A stretch of DNA of 37,051 bases from an uncultured Bacilli bacterium (GCA_947589375.1 CANQAO010000001.1:1-37051), one strand, 5' to 3'; numbered from the stretch's first letter, positions 8,367-18,477 are shown. Notes: generated by a model not told the origin, from the letters alone. Program-made: numbers and translations.

Positions 8367-8702
8367 TTAATTCTCCTTTGTTATTTTTAATATTTCTAAG
8401 GCTTTAAATAAATTTTCTTCCATTTCTTTAAAACTCTTATTTAAAATCCCCTTGCTTACTATTATAATACAATTAAAGTTATTTTGATAGTTTTTTTTAT
8501 CAATTATATTCTTTAATCTTCTTTTATACTTATTTCTAGTAACAGCATTGCCAATTTTTTTACCGACAGAAAAGCCAAATTTATAAGGGGCAGCAGTATT
8601 TTTTTCTAGATAAATAATATAATCTTTATATTTAAAAGCCGTATTGGATTTTATTATGCGATTAAAATCTTCATTTTTTTTTAAAATATTTATTTTTTTC
8701 AT
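8367..8702 (-). CDS. rnpA: Ribonuclease P protein component
   Basis: 111 aa basic protein subunit of RNase P, which assists the catalytic RNA in trimming tRNA 5' leaders. The family RNR motif is seen in NAVTRNKYKRRLK, and GFSVGKKIGNAV precedes it. The start is the ATG at 8702: TTAGGTGA lies at the proper distance, whereas the upstream GTG at 8711 sits inside that ribosome binding site. It follows rpmH, as in almost all bacteria. Confidence 0.95.
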   Translation of the reverse strand: MKKINILKKNEDFNRIIKSNTAFKYKDYIIYLEKNTAAPYKFGFSVGKKIGNAVTRNKYKRRLKNIIDKKNYQNNFNCIIIVSKGILNKSFKEMEENLFKALEILKITKEN

Positions 8703-8724
8703 TTCAATCACCTAATATTTTAAA

Positions 8725-8743
8725 ACCACTGCTTGCCAGTGGT
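8725..8743 (-). terminator. Hairpin between rpmH and rnpA
   Basis: Perfect 7-bp stem (ACCACTG / CAGTGGT) with a 5-base loop, followed on the minus strand by only four Ts. This looks like a partial terminator or processing site that would lower rnpA relative to the very abundant L34. Confidence 0.5.
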
Positions 8744-8748
8744 CATAA

Positions 8749-8874
8749 TTAATGAGATAGTACTTTACGTCCTTTTTTTCTACGACTTTTAATTATTTTT
8801 GTTTGCATTCGCGCAAAAAATCCTAATTTTTTACTTCTTCTTCTAGTATTAGGTTGAAAAGTTCTTTTGGTCAT
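8749..8874 (-). CDS. rpmH: 50S ribosomal protein L34
   Basis: 41 aa, starting [20 protein letters not shown] and ending in the basic KGRKVLSH. This matches L34 throughout. The ATG at 8874 is preceded by AGAGGAGTG. It is the first gene of the minus-strand operon and abuts oriC, its standard location. Confidence 0.98.
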   Translation of the reverse strand: MTKRTFQPNTRRRSKKLGFFARMQTKIIKSRRKKGRKVLSH

Positions 8875-8912
8875 TTTTTCACTCCTCTCGCTTTTTTTCT
8901 TTGCGTAAGTTA

Positions 8913-8941
8913 ATTATATAGATAAAAACTATCTTTGTCAA
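8913..8941 (-). promoter_or_regulatory. Consensus sigma-A promoter of the rpmH operon
   Basis: Minus-strand -35 TTGACA (8936-8941) and -10 TATAAT (8913-8918), exactly 17 bp apart: a perfect consensus housekeeping promoter, driving rpmH away from oriC. Confidence 0.92.
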
Positions 8942-8950
8942 GGAAAATCT

Positions 8951-9126
8951 TTTTCCACAGTTTAATTTTTATTGATTTGTAAAAGCTAAATAATCTTTTA
9001 AACATATGTGGATAAGTAAAAATATATGTCATTTGAGGAAAATTTTTTTATTCACATTTTCTGTGGATAACTATTTTTAGACTTTTATTTAAAAAGGTTT
9101 AAAAATGTGGATAAAAAAGTGGATAA
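8951..9126. other. oriC: oriC, upstream DnaA-box cluster
   Basis: The rpmH-dnaA gap (8875-9220) holds five DnaA boxes. TTTTCCACA at 8951-8959 has one mismatch. Perfect inverse boxes TGTGGATAA lie at 9007-9015, 9062-9070 and 9106-9114. AGTGGATAA at 9118-9126 has one mismatch. The last four share one orientation. The surrounding sequence is very AT-rich. 9127-9203 holds no further clear element, and I could not resolve a convincing dnaA promoter. Confidence 0.9.
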
Positions 9127-9220
9127 TTTTTTTTATAAGTTTAATGCACTTTTTCCTAGTAATTTAAAGAAAAATATTGTAAAATAAGTATTAAGAACTT
9201 TTAACATCGGAGGTGAAATT

Positions 9221-10558
9221 ATGGATTTAGAAAATCTATGGAACGTTTTTCTAACAAAAATTAAAGAAAAAATCAAACCTGTTTTATTTCAAACTTGGTT
9301 CCAAGAAACTAAATTAATTGAACTAAACGATGAATATGCTTTAATTAAAGTACCATTAGATGTTCACAAAAAACATCTACAGGAAAATTATAATGATATT
9401 ATTAAAGAAACTTTTATGGAAGTAACTGGTTCTATCTTTAATTTTAAATATATTACCGATGAAGAACTAGATAAAGACGAAATGGTTATCTTAGAAAATG
9501 ATGAAGCTATTTTTGAAAGTAATTTAGATAAAAGATATACCTTTGATAACTTTGTTTCTGGGGAAAGTAATAAATTTGCCAAAACGATTGGTCTAGCTGT
9601 AGCCGAAAAACCAGGCAATGTTTATAATCCTTTATTTATATATGGCAAAAGTGGTTTAGGCAAAACGCATTTAATGCATGCGATTGGTAATTATATCGCC
9701 GAAAATGGGGCTAAAAAAGTTTTATATGTGACAAGTGAAAAATTTGTCGATGATTTTCTAAGTTTATATCGCGGAAAAGACAATAATTTTGAAGCCGTCG
9801 ATAAATTTAAAAGAAAATATCGCGATATTGATGTTTTAATGATCGATGATATTCAGTATTTAGAAATAGCTTTAAAGACCCAGCAAGAATTTTTCAACAC
9901 CTTTAATGAACTACATACGAAAAATAAACAAATTATTATTTCCTCTGATCGTTCGCCGGATGATTTAAATAAATTAGAAGAACGTCTTCGAACGAGATTT
10001 AATTGGGGCCTTACCATCGATATTTTGCCACCTGACTTTGAATTAAGAATGAAAATCTTAGATAAAAAAATCGAAGCTCAAGGCATTAGTAGTTTTGTCC
10101 CAAAAGAAGTAAAAGAATATATCGCCAATCATTGTACGACCGATATTCGAAAATTAGAAGGAGCTTTAACGAGGGTGTTTGCCTATGCGACGATTATGAA
10201 TGGTTCTGAAATTACTTTAGAGTTAACCATTGAAGCCTTAAAAGATTATATTGGTAAAAACATTTTATCAAAAAATAAAATTCAAAAAGTAATTGGCATT
10301 GTCGCCGATAATTACAACATAACGCCAGATGATTTAATTGGGAAAAAAAGATTATCGAAAATTGCCATTCCAAGACAGATTGCGATGTATATTTGCCGCG
10401 TACATTTAGGCGAATCACTGCCGAAAATAGGCACCGAATTTGGCGGAAAAGATCATACAACGGTTATGCATTCCGTTAATAAAATAACTAATGAAATAAA
10501 AAAAGACAAAAATCTTGAAAAAGAAATCGCCAAAATCACTAGTAAATTAAATCTTTAA
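9221..10558 (+). CDS. dnaA: Chromosomal replication initiator DnaA
   Basis: 445 aa. Domain I (residues 1-80) is the helicase/regulator interaction domain, and the domain II linker is short. Domain III is the AAA+ ATPase with Walker A GKSGLGKT (142-149) and Walker B VLMIDD (205-210). Domain IV carries the DNA-binding signature FGGKDHTTVMHSV near the C-terminus. It binds the TTATCCACA-type boxes seen on both sides of this gene and melts the origin. GGAGGTGA precedes the ATG. The boxes upstream suggest autorepression. Confidence 0.98.
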   Translation: MDLENLWNVFLTKIKEKIKPVLFQTWFQETKLIELNDEYALIKVPLDVHKKHLQENYNDIIKETFMEVTGSIFNFKYITDEELDKDEMVILENDEAIFESNLDKRYTFDNFVSGESNKFAKTIGLAVAEKPGNVYNPLFIYGKSGLGKTHLMHAIGNYIAENGAKKVLYVTSEKFVDDFLSLYRGKDNNFEAVDKFKRKYRDIDVLMIDDIQYLEIALKTQQEFFNTFNELHTKNKQIIISSDRSPDDLNKLEERLRTRFNWGLTIDILPPDFELRMKILDKKIEAQGISSFVPKEVKEYIANHCTTDIRKLEGALTRVFAYATIMNGSEITLELTIEALKDYIGKNILSKNKIQKVIGIVADNYNITPDDLIGKKRLSKIAIPRQIAMYICRVHLGESLPKIGTEFGGKDHTTVMHSVNKITNEIKKDKNLEKEIAKITSKLNL

Positions 10559-10563
10559 CACCT

Positions 10564-10660
10564 TTATCCACCTTGCCCTTTCTTAAAAAAAATCAGTTAT
10601 TTAAAGAAAAATTAACACTTTTCCACATAATCCACACTAATAATAAAAATATTAATTAAT
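10564..10660. other. oriC: oriC, downstream DnaA boxes and likely unwinding region
   Basis: Between dnaA and dnaN, three plus-oriented boxes are seen: TTATCCACC (10564-10572), TTTTCCACA (10619-10627) and the directly adjacent TAATCCACA (10628-10636), each one base off consensus. They are followed at once by CTAATAATA and then almost pure A/T to 10668. This is the order (boxes, trio-like repeats, AT-rich DNA) described for the Bacillus unwinding element. The exact melting site is inferred. Confidence 0.75.
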
Positions 10661-10682
10661 AATAAAAAAGGAGATGTTTAAA

Positions 10683-11804
10683 ATGAAAATTCAAATCAAG
10701 CAAAATATTTTAATTGAACATTTAAATTATGTCATTAAAGGAATTTCCACGAAAAATTTAAGACCTATTTTAAATTGTATTAAATTTGAACTTACCGATG
10801 ATGGTTTATATTTAATGAGTACTGATAATGAAATATCAATTAAAACTTTTATCGATAAAAAAGAAATCGATAAAATCGATGCATGCGGAGAAATAGTCGT
10901 TTCTGGACGCTATATCTATGATATTATTCGTAAATTACCCGATGAACTTATTACGATTGAAGAAGTCATGGATGCGAAAATTTATATTAACACGAAAAAT
11001 TCCTCATTTACTTTAAATTGTAATGATCCAGCAGAATTTCCTGACTTAGAACTTGAATATCGTAAAAAACCAATCTTATTAAATCAAAAAGTGTTCAAAA
11101 CAATCATAAATCAAACAGCTTTTGCTACTTCAACAGGCGAATCACGTCCGGTTTTAACGGGCATCAATTTTAAAATTGAAAATAATCAAATGGAATGTAC
11201 AGCGACAGATTCTTATCGTTTAGCCATTAAAAAAATTGAATTAAATGAAAAGGCCGAAGAAAATAGTAATATAATTATTCCTACTAAAAACTTAAACGAA
11301 TTAGTGAAATTAATGGATGAAGATGATGAAAATATCGAAATTCATATTTTCAACAACAAAGCCATCTTTAAATTTAGTACCATTTCAATGATGACTAGAT
11401 TGATAAGTGGTACTTATCCTGATACTTCGAAATTAGTTCCAGCAGAATTTCTCTTAACTATGCAGACTTCTTTAATGGATTTCTATAATGCGATTGATCG
11501 CGCTTCTTTATTAACCAATGAAAGTGATAAAAATACGATAAAATTTGAAACCAATGATGAGCAAGTTATAATTTCTTCTAATATTCCAGAAATTGGGAAT
11601 GTCGAAGAAAAAATTATGGTAAAAAAGAACAATCAAGAAAATATAAAAATTGCTTTTAATTCGAAATTTATGATGGATGCCGTGCGGGTATTAGATAGCA
11701 GTGAAATTGAACTTTTATTTAATGGTGAATTTAAACCAATTATTATCAAAAATCCTGAAAGTGATGATCTAATTCAATTAATTTTACCAATTAGAACCTA
11801 TTAA
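10683..11804 (+). CDS. dnaN: DNA polymerase III beta sliding clamp
   Basis: 373 aa, the normal length for the three-fold repeated clamp subunit. The N-terminus MKIQIKQNILIEHLNYVIKG matches DnaN, and the C-terminus ends in the typical LILPIRTY. I set the start at 10683: the AAGGAG lies nine bases upstream, while the in-frame ATG at 10674 touches that ribosome binding site. It tethers PolC/DnaE and repair proteins to DNA. It is separated from dnaA by the second oriC box cluster and followed by a terminator. Confidence 0.96.
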   Translation: MKIQIKQNILIEHLNYVIKGISTKNLRPILNCIKFELTDDGLYLMSTDNEISIKTFIDKKEIDKIDACGEIVVSGRYIYDIIRKLPDELITIEEVMDAKIYINTKNSSFTLNCNDPAEFPDLELEYRKKPILLNQKVFKTIINQTAFATSTGESRPVLTGINFKIENNQMECTATDSYRLAIKKIELNEKAEENSNIIIPTKNLNELVKLMDEDDENIEIHIFNNKAIFKFSTISMMTRLISGTYPDTSKLVPAEFLLTMQTSLMDFYNAIDRASLLTNESDKNTIKFETNDEQVIISSNIPEIGNVEEKIMVKKNNQENIKIAFNSKFMMDAVRVLDSSEIELLFNGEFKPIIIKNPESDDLIQLILPIRTY

Positions 11805-11830
11805 AAAATAAATTTCGCTTAAAAATGACA

Positions 11831-11876
11831 AAAATCGACATGGAAAAAGAGTATAAGAAAGATGTCGATTTTTTTT
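11831..11876 (+). terminator. Terminator after dnaN
   Basis: Stem AAAATCGACAT (11831-11841) with ATGTCGATTTT (11862-11872), a 20-base loop and a T run to 11876. It isolates dnaA-dnaN from the ComK-like gene. Confidence 0.8.
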
Positions 11877-11907
11877 GTCGGCATAATCTATGAGGGGGGA
11901 ATTAGCG

Positions 11908-12357
11908 ATGATAGATTATGAAATAACAGGAAGCACTTGTGCTTTAATTGGAATTAATAATAAAGAAACCGAGGTGATTGAAAAAGGTAAACGCTTTATT
12001 ATTCCTAAAAAAACCAAAGATGTTTTAAATGAAAGTTGTGAATTTTATGGAAGTACTTTAGCTGGCCGAATTAAAGGTAGTCAAGTTCAATTAGGAATGA
12101 AATATAAATTACCAATAATTGTTGAAAGTTCTAGGGAATTAGTTTTTTTTCCAACGCTTTCACCACGATTAGAAGATTGTAGCTGGATATCCTTAAAAAA
12201 CATCAAAAGTTATGAAGAAATTGCCTATGGTGTTAATATTGAATTTTGTGATGGAGAAAGCATAAGTCTGCCAATTTCTCTAGAATCTTTGGAAAATCAA
12301 ATCTTTCGAGCGACGAAATTGATGCTTATCGCGCGTAGTCGTCGTGCGAAACTATAA
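11908..12357 (+). CDS. ComK-family competence transcription factor homologue, short form
   Basis: 149 aa with clear ComK hallmarks: CEFYGSTLAGR (44-54), a KLPIIV segment, FFPTLSPRLEDCSWIS (80-95, compare FLFPTLSSTRPQCGWIS in B. subtilis) and LPISLESLENQIFRA (121-135, compare LPISYNSFENQVYRT). ComK is the minor-groove DNA-binding master activator of DNA uptake genes. The start is the ATG at 11908, with GAGGGGGG eight bases upstream. The protein stops soon after the last core motif, about 40 residues shorter than B. subtilis ComK (192 aa), so the C-terminal tail with the MecA-recognition FMLYPK region is missing. It sits between terminators, in the place of yaaA between dnaN and recF. Whether it regulates competence here is not shown. 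Confidence 0.85.
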   Translation: MIDYEITGSTCALIGINNKETEVIEKGKRFIIPKKTKDVLNESCEFYGSTLAGRIKGSQVQLGMKYKLPIIVESSRELVFFPTLSPRLEDCSWISLKNIKSYEEIAYGVNIEFCDGESISLPISLESLENQIFRATKLMLIARSRRAKL

Positions 12358-12364
12358 TATTGAG

Positions 12365-12395
12365 AAAAAAAATAGGTTAAAATAGCCTATTTTTT
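12365..12395 (+). terminator. Terminator after the ComK-like gene
   Basis: Stem AAAAAATAGG (12367-12376) with CCTATTTTTT (12386-12395), a 9-base loop, and the T tract within the 3' arm. It lies directly after the stop codon. Confidence 0.8.
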
Positions 12396-12423
12396 GATTT
12401 TTAAGCCCATTTTATGGTATAAT
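12394..12423 (+). promoter_or_regulatory. Promoter of recF-gyrB-gyrA
   Basis: -35 TTGATT (12394-12399), 18-bp spacer, extended -10 TGGTATAAT ending at 12423. The -35 begins in the last bases of the preceding terminator. The leader to recF is about 70 bases. Confidence 0.7.
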
Positions 12424-12498
12424 GTAGTTGGAGTATAGGAGTACTATTAAGGTACTTATTTTCAATTTTACCCCAAAAAAAGCGAAAAGAGGGATTTC

Positions 12499-13611
12499 AT
12501 GATACTAAAAAATATAGAAATCAGAAATTTTCGAAATTATGAACATCTCAAAATCGACTTAAATAAGAATATTAATATTATTTATGGCGATAATGGTGGC
12601 GGTAAAACCAATATTTTAGAAAGTATTTATGTTTTAACTTTAACTAAATCGCATCGCGCTTTAACTAATGTCGATTTAATTAAAAGTGGAAAAGATAAAG
12701 CCTTAATCAAAGGAACTATGCTGGAAAACATTTCTTATAATTTAGAAATTGAAATTTCGAAAACGCAAAAGCAAGTGAAAATTGATAATGAAGTTATTAG
12801 TAAAATTGGCGATTATGTCAGTAAAATGAATATTATCATGTTTTATGCCGAAGACTTAGAATTAATTCATGGTTTTCCTAGTAATCGAAGGAAATATTTA
12901 AATTTATCGCTTAGTCAAATTTCCAAAAATTATTATAATACTTTAAATGATTACCACAAGTTGCTGCGCACGCGTAATGAATATTTAAAAAGGATCAGTA
13001 ATAATGAAAGTTACGATGCCAATTATTTCGATATTTTAACTGAATATCTAATTGAAAAAAGTGTTTTTATTTATCAAATGCGGGAAAAATATATTGAAAA
13101 GTTAAATGATATTTGTCCAAAAATATATAAAGACATTACTAAATTAAAAGGCTTTAAGATAAAATATCTGCCTACGATTTCGTTAGAAGATAATTCGAAA
13201 GAGGCCATTAGAAAAGAAATGCGCGACAAATTAAAAGAAAATTTTGAAAAAGAAGTGAAATTTAAAACAACTTTATGTGGTCCTCACCGTGATGATTTTG
13301 GATTTTATTTAAATGAAGATAATTTAAAATCATTTGGTTCCCAAGGTCAACAAAGAGTAGCTGTTTTAACTTTAAAATTATCAGAAATTCAAATTTTTAA
13401 AGATTATAAGAAAGATAATCCAATTATTTTATTAGACGATGTTTTTAGTGAGCTTGATAATGAAAAGAAAAATAATTTACTTAAATATATCAATAACGAT
13501 ATGCAGGTAATTATTACAACGACTGATTTAAATAATATCGATGAAAAATTAAAAGCCAAAGCTAAATTAATTAATATTAACAAAGGAAAAATTATAGAAG
13601 AGGTGAAATAA
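12499..13611 (+). CDS. recF: DNA replication and repair protein RecF
   Basis: 370 aa SMC-like ABC ATPase that loads RecA at gaps with RecO and RecR (recR is also in this window). The N-terminus [20 protein letters not shown] is typical. Walker A is GDNGGGKTN, the signature is SFGSQGQQR, and Walker B is [19 protein letters not shown] precedes the ATG. The stop codon overlaps the gyrB start by one base, so the two are translationally coupled. Confidence 0.97.
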   Translation: MILKNIEIRNFRNYEHLKIDLNKNINIIYGDNGGGKTNILESIYVLTLTKSHRALTNVDLIKSGKDKALIKGTMLENISYNLEIEISKTQKQVKIDNEVISKIGDYVSKMNIIMFYAEDLELIHGFPSNRRKYLNLSLSQISKNYYNTLNDYHKLLRTRNEYLKRISNNESYDANYFDILTEYLIEKSVFIYQMREKYIEKLNDICPKIYKDITKLKGFKIKYLPTISLEDNSKEAIRKEMRDKLKENFEKEVKFKTTLCGPHRDDFGFYLNEDNLKSFGSQGQQRVAVLTLKLSEIQIFKDYKKDNPIILLDDVFSELDNEKKNNLLKYINNDMQVIITTTDLNNIDEKLKAKAKLININKGKIIEEVK

Positions 13612-15536
13612 TGGCAGAAAATAAAGAACATTATAATGAATCTGATATTCAAGTATTAGAAGGCTTAGAAGCGGTAAGAAAAAGACCGGGAATGTATATT
13701 GGAACGACCGATGTTAAAGGCTTACATCATTTGGTATGGGAAATTGTCGATAATGCTATCGATGAAGCTTTAGCGGGATATTGTGATAATATTGAAATTA
13801 TTATTAATAAAGATAATTCAATTACCGTTAAAGATAATGGTCGTGGTATCCCAGTGGGAATTCATCCAAAAACTGGTTTATCAACGGTGGAAACTGTTTA
13901 TACGGTTTTACACGCTGGTGGTAAATTTGGTGGCGGGGGCTATAAAGTTTCTGGGGGACTTCATGGAGTTGGGGCTTCAGTTGTTAACGCCCTATCTAAA
14001 GAAGTTACGGTTACCGTTTACAAAGATGGTAAAATTCATGAAGCAAAATTCGCGGATGGTGGAAAAACTATTCAAAAATTAACTATTATTGGGGAATGTG
14101 AACCAGAAAGAACGGGAACTGTAGTTACTTTTAAACCAGATCCGGAAATATTCGATACTGATATCTATGATTATAATACTTTAATGATTCGTACAAGGGA
14201 ACTTGCCTTTTTAAATAAAGGGTTAAGTTTAACTTTAAGAGATGATCGTGATGACGAAGATACAACCGGAGAAACTTTCCACTATGAAGGGGGAATTAGC
14301 GAGTACGTTAAGTATTTAAATAAAAATAAAACGCCAATTGGGGAAGAAATTATTCACTTAGAGGGTGAAGAAGACGATATTATTTTTGAAGTAGCATTAC
14401 AATATAATTCTGGATACAATGAAAGTATTTATTCCTTTGTAAATAATATCAATACTCATGATGGAGGAACGCATGAAGAAGGAGTTAAAAGAGCTTTAAC
14501 CCGAATTTTAAATAATTATGCACGTAAAGCTAATATTTTAAAAGAAAAAGATGATTCATTAAGTGGTGAAGATGTTAAAGAAGGTTTAACAATGATTATT
14601 TCTTGTAAACATCCTAATCCGCAATTTGAAGGTCAAACTAAGGGGCGTCTTGGAAATTCTGAAGTTCGAAAGTTAGCCGATAAAGTTTTTGCCGAAGGAT
14701 TTGAAAGATATTTAATGGAACATCCTGATGAAGCGAAAATCATTATCGATAAAAATATGACGGCGGCGCGGGCAAGGATTGCTGCTAAAAGAGCACGTGA
14801 ACTTACCAGAAGAAAAAGTGATTTAGATGTTGTTAATTTTGGTGGAAAGTTAGTTGATTGTAAAGATAAAGATCCTATTAATAGTGAAATCTTTATCGTC
14901 GAGGGGGATTCAGCCGGTGGTTCAGCTATCAAAGGAAGAAACTCGATGACCCAAGCTATTTTACCACTTCGCGGAAAAATTCTTAATGTCGAAAAAGCCC
15001 GTATTGATAAAGCATTATCAAATGAAGAAATAAGAACAATTATAACTGCTTTTGGGACAGGAATTGGTCAAGAATTCGATTTAAATAAACTAAGATATCA
15101 TAAAATAATTATCATGACCGATGCCGATGTCGATGGCGCCCATATTCGGGTATTGTTACTCACATTATTTTATCGCTTCTTTAGACCCATTGTTGAAGCA
15201 GGTTATGTTTATGCCGCACAACCACCACTTTTCTGTATTAAACATGGTAAAACGATTAAATATGTTTTAAATGAAGAGGAAAGAGATGCTTATTTAGCTA
15301 CTTTAAATCCTAATACTAAATACGATATTTTACGTATGAAAGGTTTAGGTGAAATGGATCCTGAAGAATTAAATGAAACGACTATGGATATTAATACTAG
15401 AGTATTAAGAAAGATAACGGTTGATGACGCTATTGCTGCCGATGAAGCCTTCTCTATGCTTATGGGCGAAGAAGTTGAACCAAGAAGAAAATTTATAGAA
15501 GAAAATGCGCCTTATGCGCAAAATCTAGATGTTTAG
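13611..15536 (+). CDS. gyrB: DNA gyrase subunit B
   Basis: 641 aa. GHKL ATPase domain: [22 protein letters not shown] and [14 protein letters not shown]. The ATP-sensing loop is [16 protein letters not shown] domain: EGDSAGGSA and [19 protein letters not shown]. The C-terminus has the gyrase/topo IV B-tail ([18 protein letters not shown]). It gives ATP-driven negative supercoiling with GyrA. A neighbouring GyrA with a GyrA box supports gyrase over topoisomerase IV. Confidence 0.98.
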   Translation: MAENKEHYNESDIQVLEGLEAVRKRPGMYIGTTDVKGLHHLVWEIVDNAIDEALAGYCDNIEIIINKDNSITVKDNGRGIPVGIHPKTGLSTVETVYTVLHAGGKFGGGGYKVSGGLHGVGASVVNALSKEVTVTVYKDGKIHEAKFADGGKTIQKLTIIGECEPERTGTVVTFKPDPEIFDTDIYDYNTLMIRTRELAFLNKGLSLTLRDDRDDEDTTGETFHYEGGISEYVKYLNKNKTPIGEEIIHLEGEEDDIIFEVALQYNSGYNESIYSFVNNINTHDGGTHEEGVKRALTRILNNYARKANILKEKDDSLSGEDVKEGLTMIISCKHPNPQFEGQTKGRLGNSEVRKLADKVFAEGFERYLMEHPDEAKIIIDKNMTAARARIAAKRARELTRRKSDLDVVNFGGKLVDCKDKDPINSEIFIVEGDSAGGSAIKGRNSMTQAILPLRGKILNVEKARIDKALSNEEIRTIITAFGTGIGQEFDLNKLRYHKIIIMTDADVDGAHIRVLLLTLFYRFFRPIVEAGYVYAAQPPLFCIKHGKTIKYVLNEEERDAYLATLNPNTKYDILRMKGLGEMDPEELNETTMDINTRVLRKITVDDAIAADEAFSMLMGEEVEPRRKFIEENAPYAQNLDV

Positions 15537-15546
15537 GAGGTGCCGT

Positions 15547-18003
15547 ATGGATGATAAGATAAAAGATAAATTAGAAGAAAATAATATAGTTGAAGAAATA
15601 AAGTCATCATTTATTGATTATTCTTTAAGTGTTATCGTTTCACGTGCCCTTCCAGATTTAAGAGATGGATTAAAACCTGTTCATCGTCGTATTTTATATT
15701 CAATGTATGAATCTGGTTATACACCTGACAAACCTCATAAGAAAAGTGCGCGTATTGTCGGAGATGTAATGGGTAAATATCACCCTCATGGTGATTCAAG
15801 TATTTATGATGCTATGGTCAGAATGGCTCAAGATTTTAACTATCGTCATATGCTTGTCGATGGCCATGGAAATTTTGGTAATATCGAAGGTTATAGTGCC
15901 GCGGCTATGCGTTACACTGAATCAAGATTATCGAAAATATCATTGGAACTTTTACGTGATATTAATAGAGATACAGTTGATTTTGTTCCAAATTTTGATG
16001 AATCAGAAAAAGAACCAGCTGTGTTACCATCAAGATTTCCAAATATTTTAGTAAATGGAACAATGGGAATTGCTGTCGGTATGGCAACCAATATTCCCCC
16101 TCATAACTTAGGGGAAGTAATCGATGGATGTGTTGCTTATATCGATAATCCAGATATTGATGTTTTAGGTTTAATGGAACATATTAAAGGTCCTGATTTT
16201 CCAACAGGCGCCATTATTCTAGGTAATAGTGGGATTAAAAAAGCCTATGAAACTGGTAAAGGAACGATTACGATCCGTAGTCGCGCGCGAATTGAAGAAA
16301 ATAATGGTAAGCAACAGATTATTATTGATGAAGTACCATATGGTATAAATACATCAGAACTTAAAAATAAAGTTGCTGATTTAGTTCATAGTAAAGTCAT
16401 CGATGGTATTTCAGATTATCATACGGATTTAAAAGATGGTATTAAGATTACGATTACGCTTAAAAAAGAAGCAAATGCGCAGGTAGTTCTTAATAATTTA
16501 TATAAGCACACCCAATTTCAAACTAATTATGGTATAACATTATTAATGCTTGATAATGGAGTCCCAAAAACTTTAGGTTTAAAAGATATTATTTCTAAAT
16601 ATATTGATTATCAAAAGGAAATAATTATTAGAAGAACTAAATTTGATTTAGATAAAGCTGAAAAAAGAGTTCATATTTTAGAAGGTTTGAAAATAGCTTT
16701 AGATAATATCGATGCAGTTATTAAACTAATTAGAGGTTCGAAAACTGATGATGAAGCTAGAGCCGGTTTAATGAATAACTTTGCATTATCAGAAATTCAG
16801 GCTAATGCCATTTTAGAAATGAAGTTAAGAAGATTAACTGGTTTAGAAAGAGATAAAATTGAAGCTGAATTAAAAGAATTATTAGCTAAAATCGAAGAAC
16901 TTAAAGCTATTTTAGCTAGCGAAGCTAAAGTTCTAGCTATTATTAAAGAAGAATTATTAGAAATAAAAGAAAGATATAGTGATGATCGTCGTACAGATAT
17001 CGATATGACGGCTATTGACTATATTGAAGATGAATCTTTAATTCCCGTTGAAGATATCGTAGTTACTTTAACGAATAAAGGTTATGTTAAACGTATGACG
17101 AGTGAAACTTATAAAACTCAAAATCGCGGAGGTGTTGGAATTAAAGGTATGACAACCAATGAAGATGATTTTGTTGAGAATTTAATTTCGATGACGACCC
17201 ATGATTATATAATGTTCTTTACGAATAAAGGTAAAACATATCGGGTTAAAGGGTATGAAATTCCACAATTCAGTAGACAATCTAAAGGTTTACCAATTAT
17301 TAATTTATTGCCTTTAGATAAAGATGAAGTAGTTAAAGCAATGCTAAAGGTTAGTAAAGATGAAGAAAATAAATATATTGTATTTTGTACACAAAGAGGT
17401 TTAGTTAAGAGAACAGCTTTAACAGAATTTGAAAGTATAAGATCTAATGGTAAGATTGCTATTACGCTTAAAGAAGATGATGAATTAATTTCCGTTAAGA
17501 AAACAACCGGTGAAAATGAAATTATTATTGCTTCTTCAAATGGTCGCATGATTAGATTTGAAGAAAAAGAAATTAGAGTAATGGGAAGAACAGCATCTGG
17601 TGTTAAAGGTATTGATTTAGGTGATGGTATCTGTGTAGGTTGTGAAATAGCTGAACCTGAACAAGAAATTTTAGTTGTTACTGAAAAAGGTTATGGAAAA
17701 CGTACTAAAACTACTGAATATCGTATGACACATAGAGGTAGTAAGGGAGTTAAAGCTTTAAATATTACTGAAAAAAATGGTAACATTGTCGCCTTTAAAT
17801 TAGTTAATGGAGACGAAGATTTAATGATTATCACAGATAGTGGCATGATTATTAGAATGGAAGTAGCTCAAGTTTCCACAACAGGAAGAGTAGCTCAAGG
17901 AGTTAGGTTAATTAATTTGAAAGATGAACAAAAAGTAGGAAATGTTGCCTTAATTAACAAAGAAGAAATAGCTGAAGCTGATGATTCAGAAAAGGAAGAA
18001 TAA
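15547..18003 (+). CDS. gyrA: DNA gyrase subunit A
   Basis: 818 aa. Catalytic Tyr123 lies in [12 protein letters not shown]. In the quinolone-resistance region [17 protein letters not shown], the positions equal to E. coli Ser83 and Asp87 are Ser84 and Asp88, the sensitive-type residues. The C-terminal beta-pinwheel carries a GyrA box (QNRGGVG), the feature that allows DNA wrapping and marks gyrase. The ATG at 15547 follows AGGAGGTG, and the in-frame ATG at 15529 lies before that site and was rejected. The 3' end forms part of a terminator. Confidence 0.98.
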   Translation: MDDKIKDKLEENNIVEEIKSSFIDYSLSVIVSRALPDLRDGLKPVHRRILYSMYESGYTPDKPHKKSARIVGDVMGKYHPHGDSSIYDAMVRMAQDFNYRHMLVDGHGNFGNIEGYSAAAMRYTESRLSKISLELLRDINRDTVDFVPNFDESEKEPAVLPSRFPNILVNGTMGIAVGMATNIPPHNLGEVIDGCVAYIDNPDIDVLGLMEHIKGPDFPTGAIILGNSGIKKAYETGKGTITIRSRARIEENNGKQQIIIDEVPYGINTSELKNKVADLVHSKVIDGISDYHTDLKDGIKITITLKKEANAQVVLNNLYKHTQFQTNYGITLLMLDNGVPKTLGLKDIISKYIDYQKEIIIRRTKFDLDKAEKRVHILEGLKIALDNIDAVIKLIRGSKTDDEARAGLMNNFALSEIQANAILEMKLRRLTGLERDKIEAELKELLAKIEELKAILASEAKVLAIIKEELLEIKERYSDDRRTDIDMTAIDYIEDESLIPVEDIVVTLTNKGYVKRMTSETYKTQNRGGVGIKGMTTNEDDFVENLISMTTHDYIMFFTNKGKTYRVKGYEIPQFSRQSKGLPIINLLPLDKDEVVKAMLKVSKDEENKYIVFCTQRGLVKRTALTEFESIRSNGKIAITLKEDDELISVKKTTGENEIIIASSNGRMIRFEEKEIRVMGRTASGVKGIDLGDGICVGCEIAEPEQEILVVTEKGYGKRTKTTEYRMTHRGSKGVKALNITEKNGNIVAFKLVNGDEDLMIITDSGMIIRMEVAQVSTTGRVAQGVRLINLKDEQKVGNVALINKEEIAEADDSEKEE

Positions 18004-18018
18004 AATCTTCTTTTTCTT
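17989..18018 (+). terminator. Probable terminator of gyrA
   Basis: 11-bp stem GAAAAGGAAGA (17989-17999) with TCTTCTTTTTC (18006-18016), one G-U pair, 6-base loop. The Ts lie inside the 3' arm, so termination may be inefficient. The stop codon lies in the loop. Confidence 0.55.
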
Positions 18019-18033
18019 ATAGTTAAAAACTAA

Positions 18034-18049
18034 TGTTTCACGTGAAACG
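18034..18049. promoter_or_regulatory. parS: parS site 1
   Basis: TGTTTCACGTGAAACG, 15 of 16 matches (last base G instead of A). Confidence 0.9.
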
Positions 18050-18076
18050 TTGGTAGAAAGATAGAAAAAGAAATAT

Positions 18077-18092
18077 AGTTTCACGTGAAACA
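18077..18092. promoter_or_regulatory. parS: parS site 2
   Basis: AGTTTCACGTGAAACA, 15 of 16 matches (first base A instead of T). It opens long segment copy A. Confidence 0.9.
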
Positions 18093-18250
18093 TAGGATAT
18101 ATTTACTTTTTAAATAAATTAAAACTTAAATTAAAAAAGATATAAACCAAGAAAAATAAGGGCTAATTCATTTATAAGTATTAAAATTAACTTTTGAAAA
18201 AATATTCAAAATTAGTTTAAAGAAATAATATTTTATTATCAAACTTTAAA
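18093..18250. repeat. Long AT-rich spacer L, copy A
   Basis: 158 bp, starting TAGGATATATTTACTTTTTA. Nearly identical to copy B apart from one base and the lack of 12 bp near its 3' end. It contains the inverted repeat TTTTGAA/TTCAAAA with a 6-base spacer. No open frame of note. Confidence 0.9.
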
Positions 18251-18266
18251 TGTTTCACGTGAAACA
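18251..18266. promoter_or_regulatory. parS: parS site 3
   Basis: Perfect TGTTTCACGTGAAACA. It closes long segment copy A. Confidence 0.95.
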
Positions 18267-18291
18267 TCATTTGCAGAAACAAAAAAACTAA

Positions 18292-18307
18292 TGTTTCACG
18301 TGAAACA
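18292..18307. promoter_or_regulatory. parS: parS site 4
   Basis: Perfect TGTTTCACGTGAAACA, 25 bp after site 3. It opens copy B. Confidence 0.95.
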
Positions 18308-18477
18308 TAGGATATATTTACTTTTTAAATAAATTAAAACTTAAATTAAAAAAGATATAAGCCAAGAAAAATAAGGGCTAATTCATTTATAAGTATTAAA
18401 ATTAACTTTTGAAAAAATATTCAAAATTAGTTTAAAGAAATAATATTTTATTAATTATTTTATTATCAAACTTTAAA
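18308..18477. repeat. Long AT-rich spacer L, copy B
   Basis: 170 bp. Same as copy A except an A/G change near its middle and 12 extra bases, a local TTAATTATTTTA-type expansion, before the ATCAAACTTTAAA end. Confidence 0.9.

Noticed and set aside
10674..10682. dnaN start at 10674
   Set aside because: That ATG touches the ribosome binding site. The ATG at 10683 has proper spacing and matches the family N-terminus.
11805..11907. ComK-box autoregulation of the ComK-like gene
   Set aside because: Only an imperfect AAAA-N5-TTTC is present and paired boxes are not seen. Such matches are common in AT-rich DNA.
14790..14805. CACGTGAA in gyrB and TCACGTGA in recR as parS candidates
   Set aside because: 8 and 11 of 16 matches respectively, within conserved coding sequence. 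Far weaker than the array sites.
15636..15651. parS-like half site GTTTCACGTG inside gyrA
   Set aside because: Only the left half matches. It encodes the conserved VSRAL segment of GyrA.
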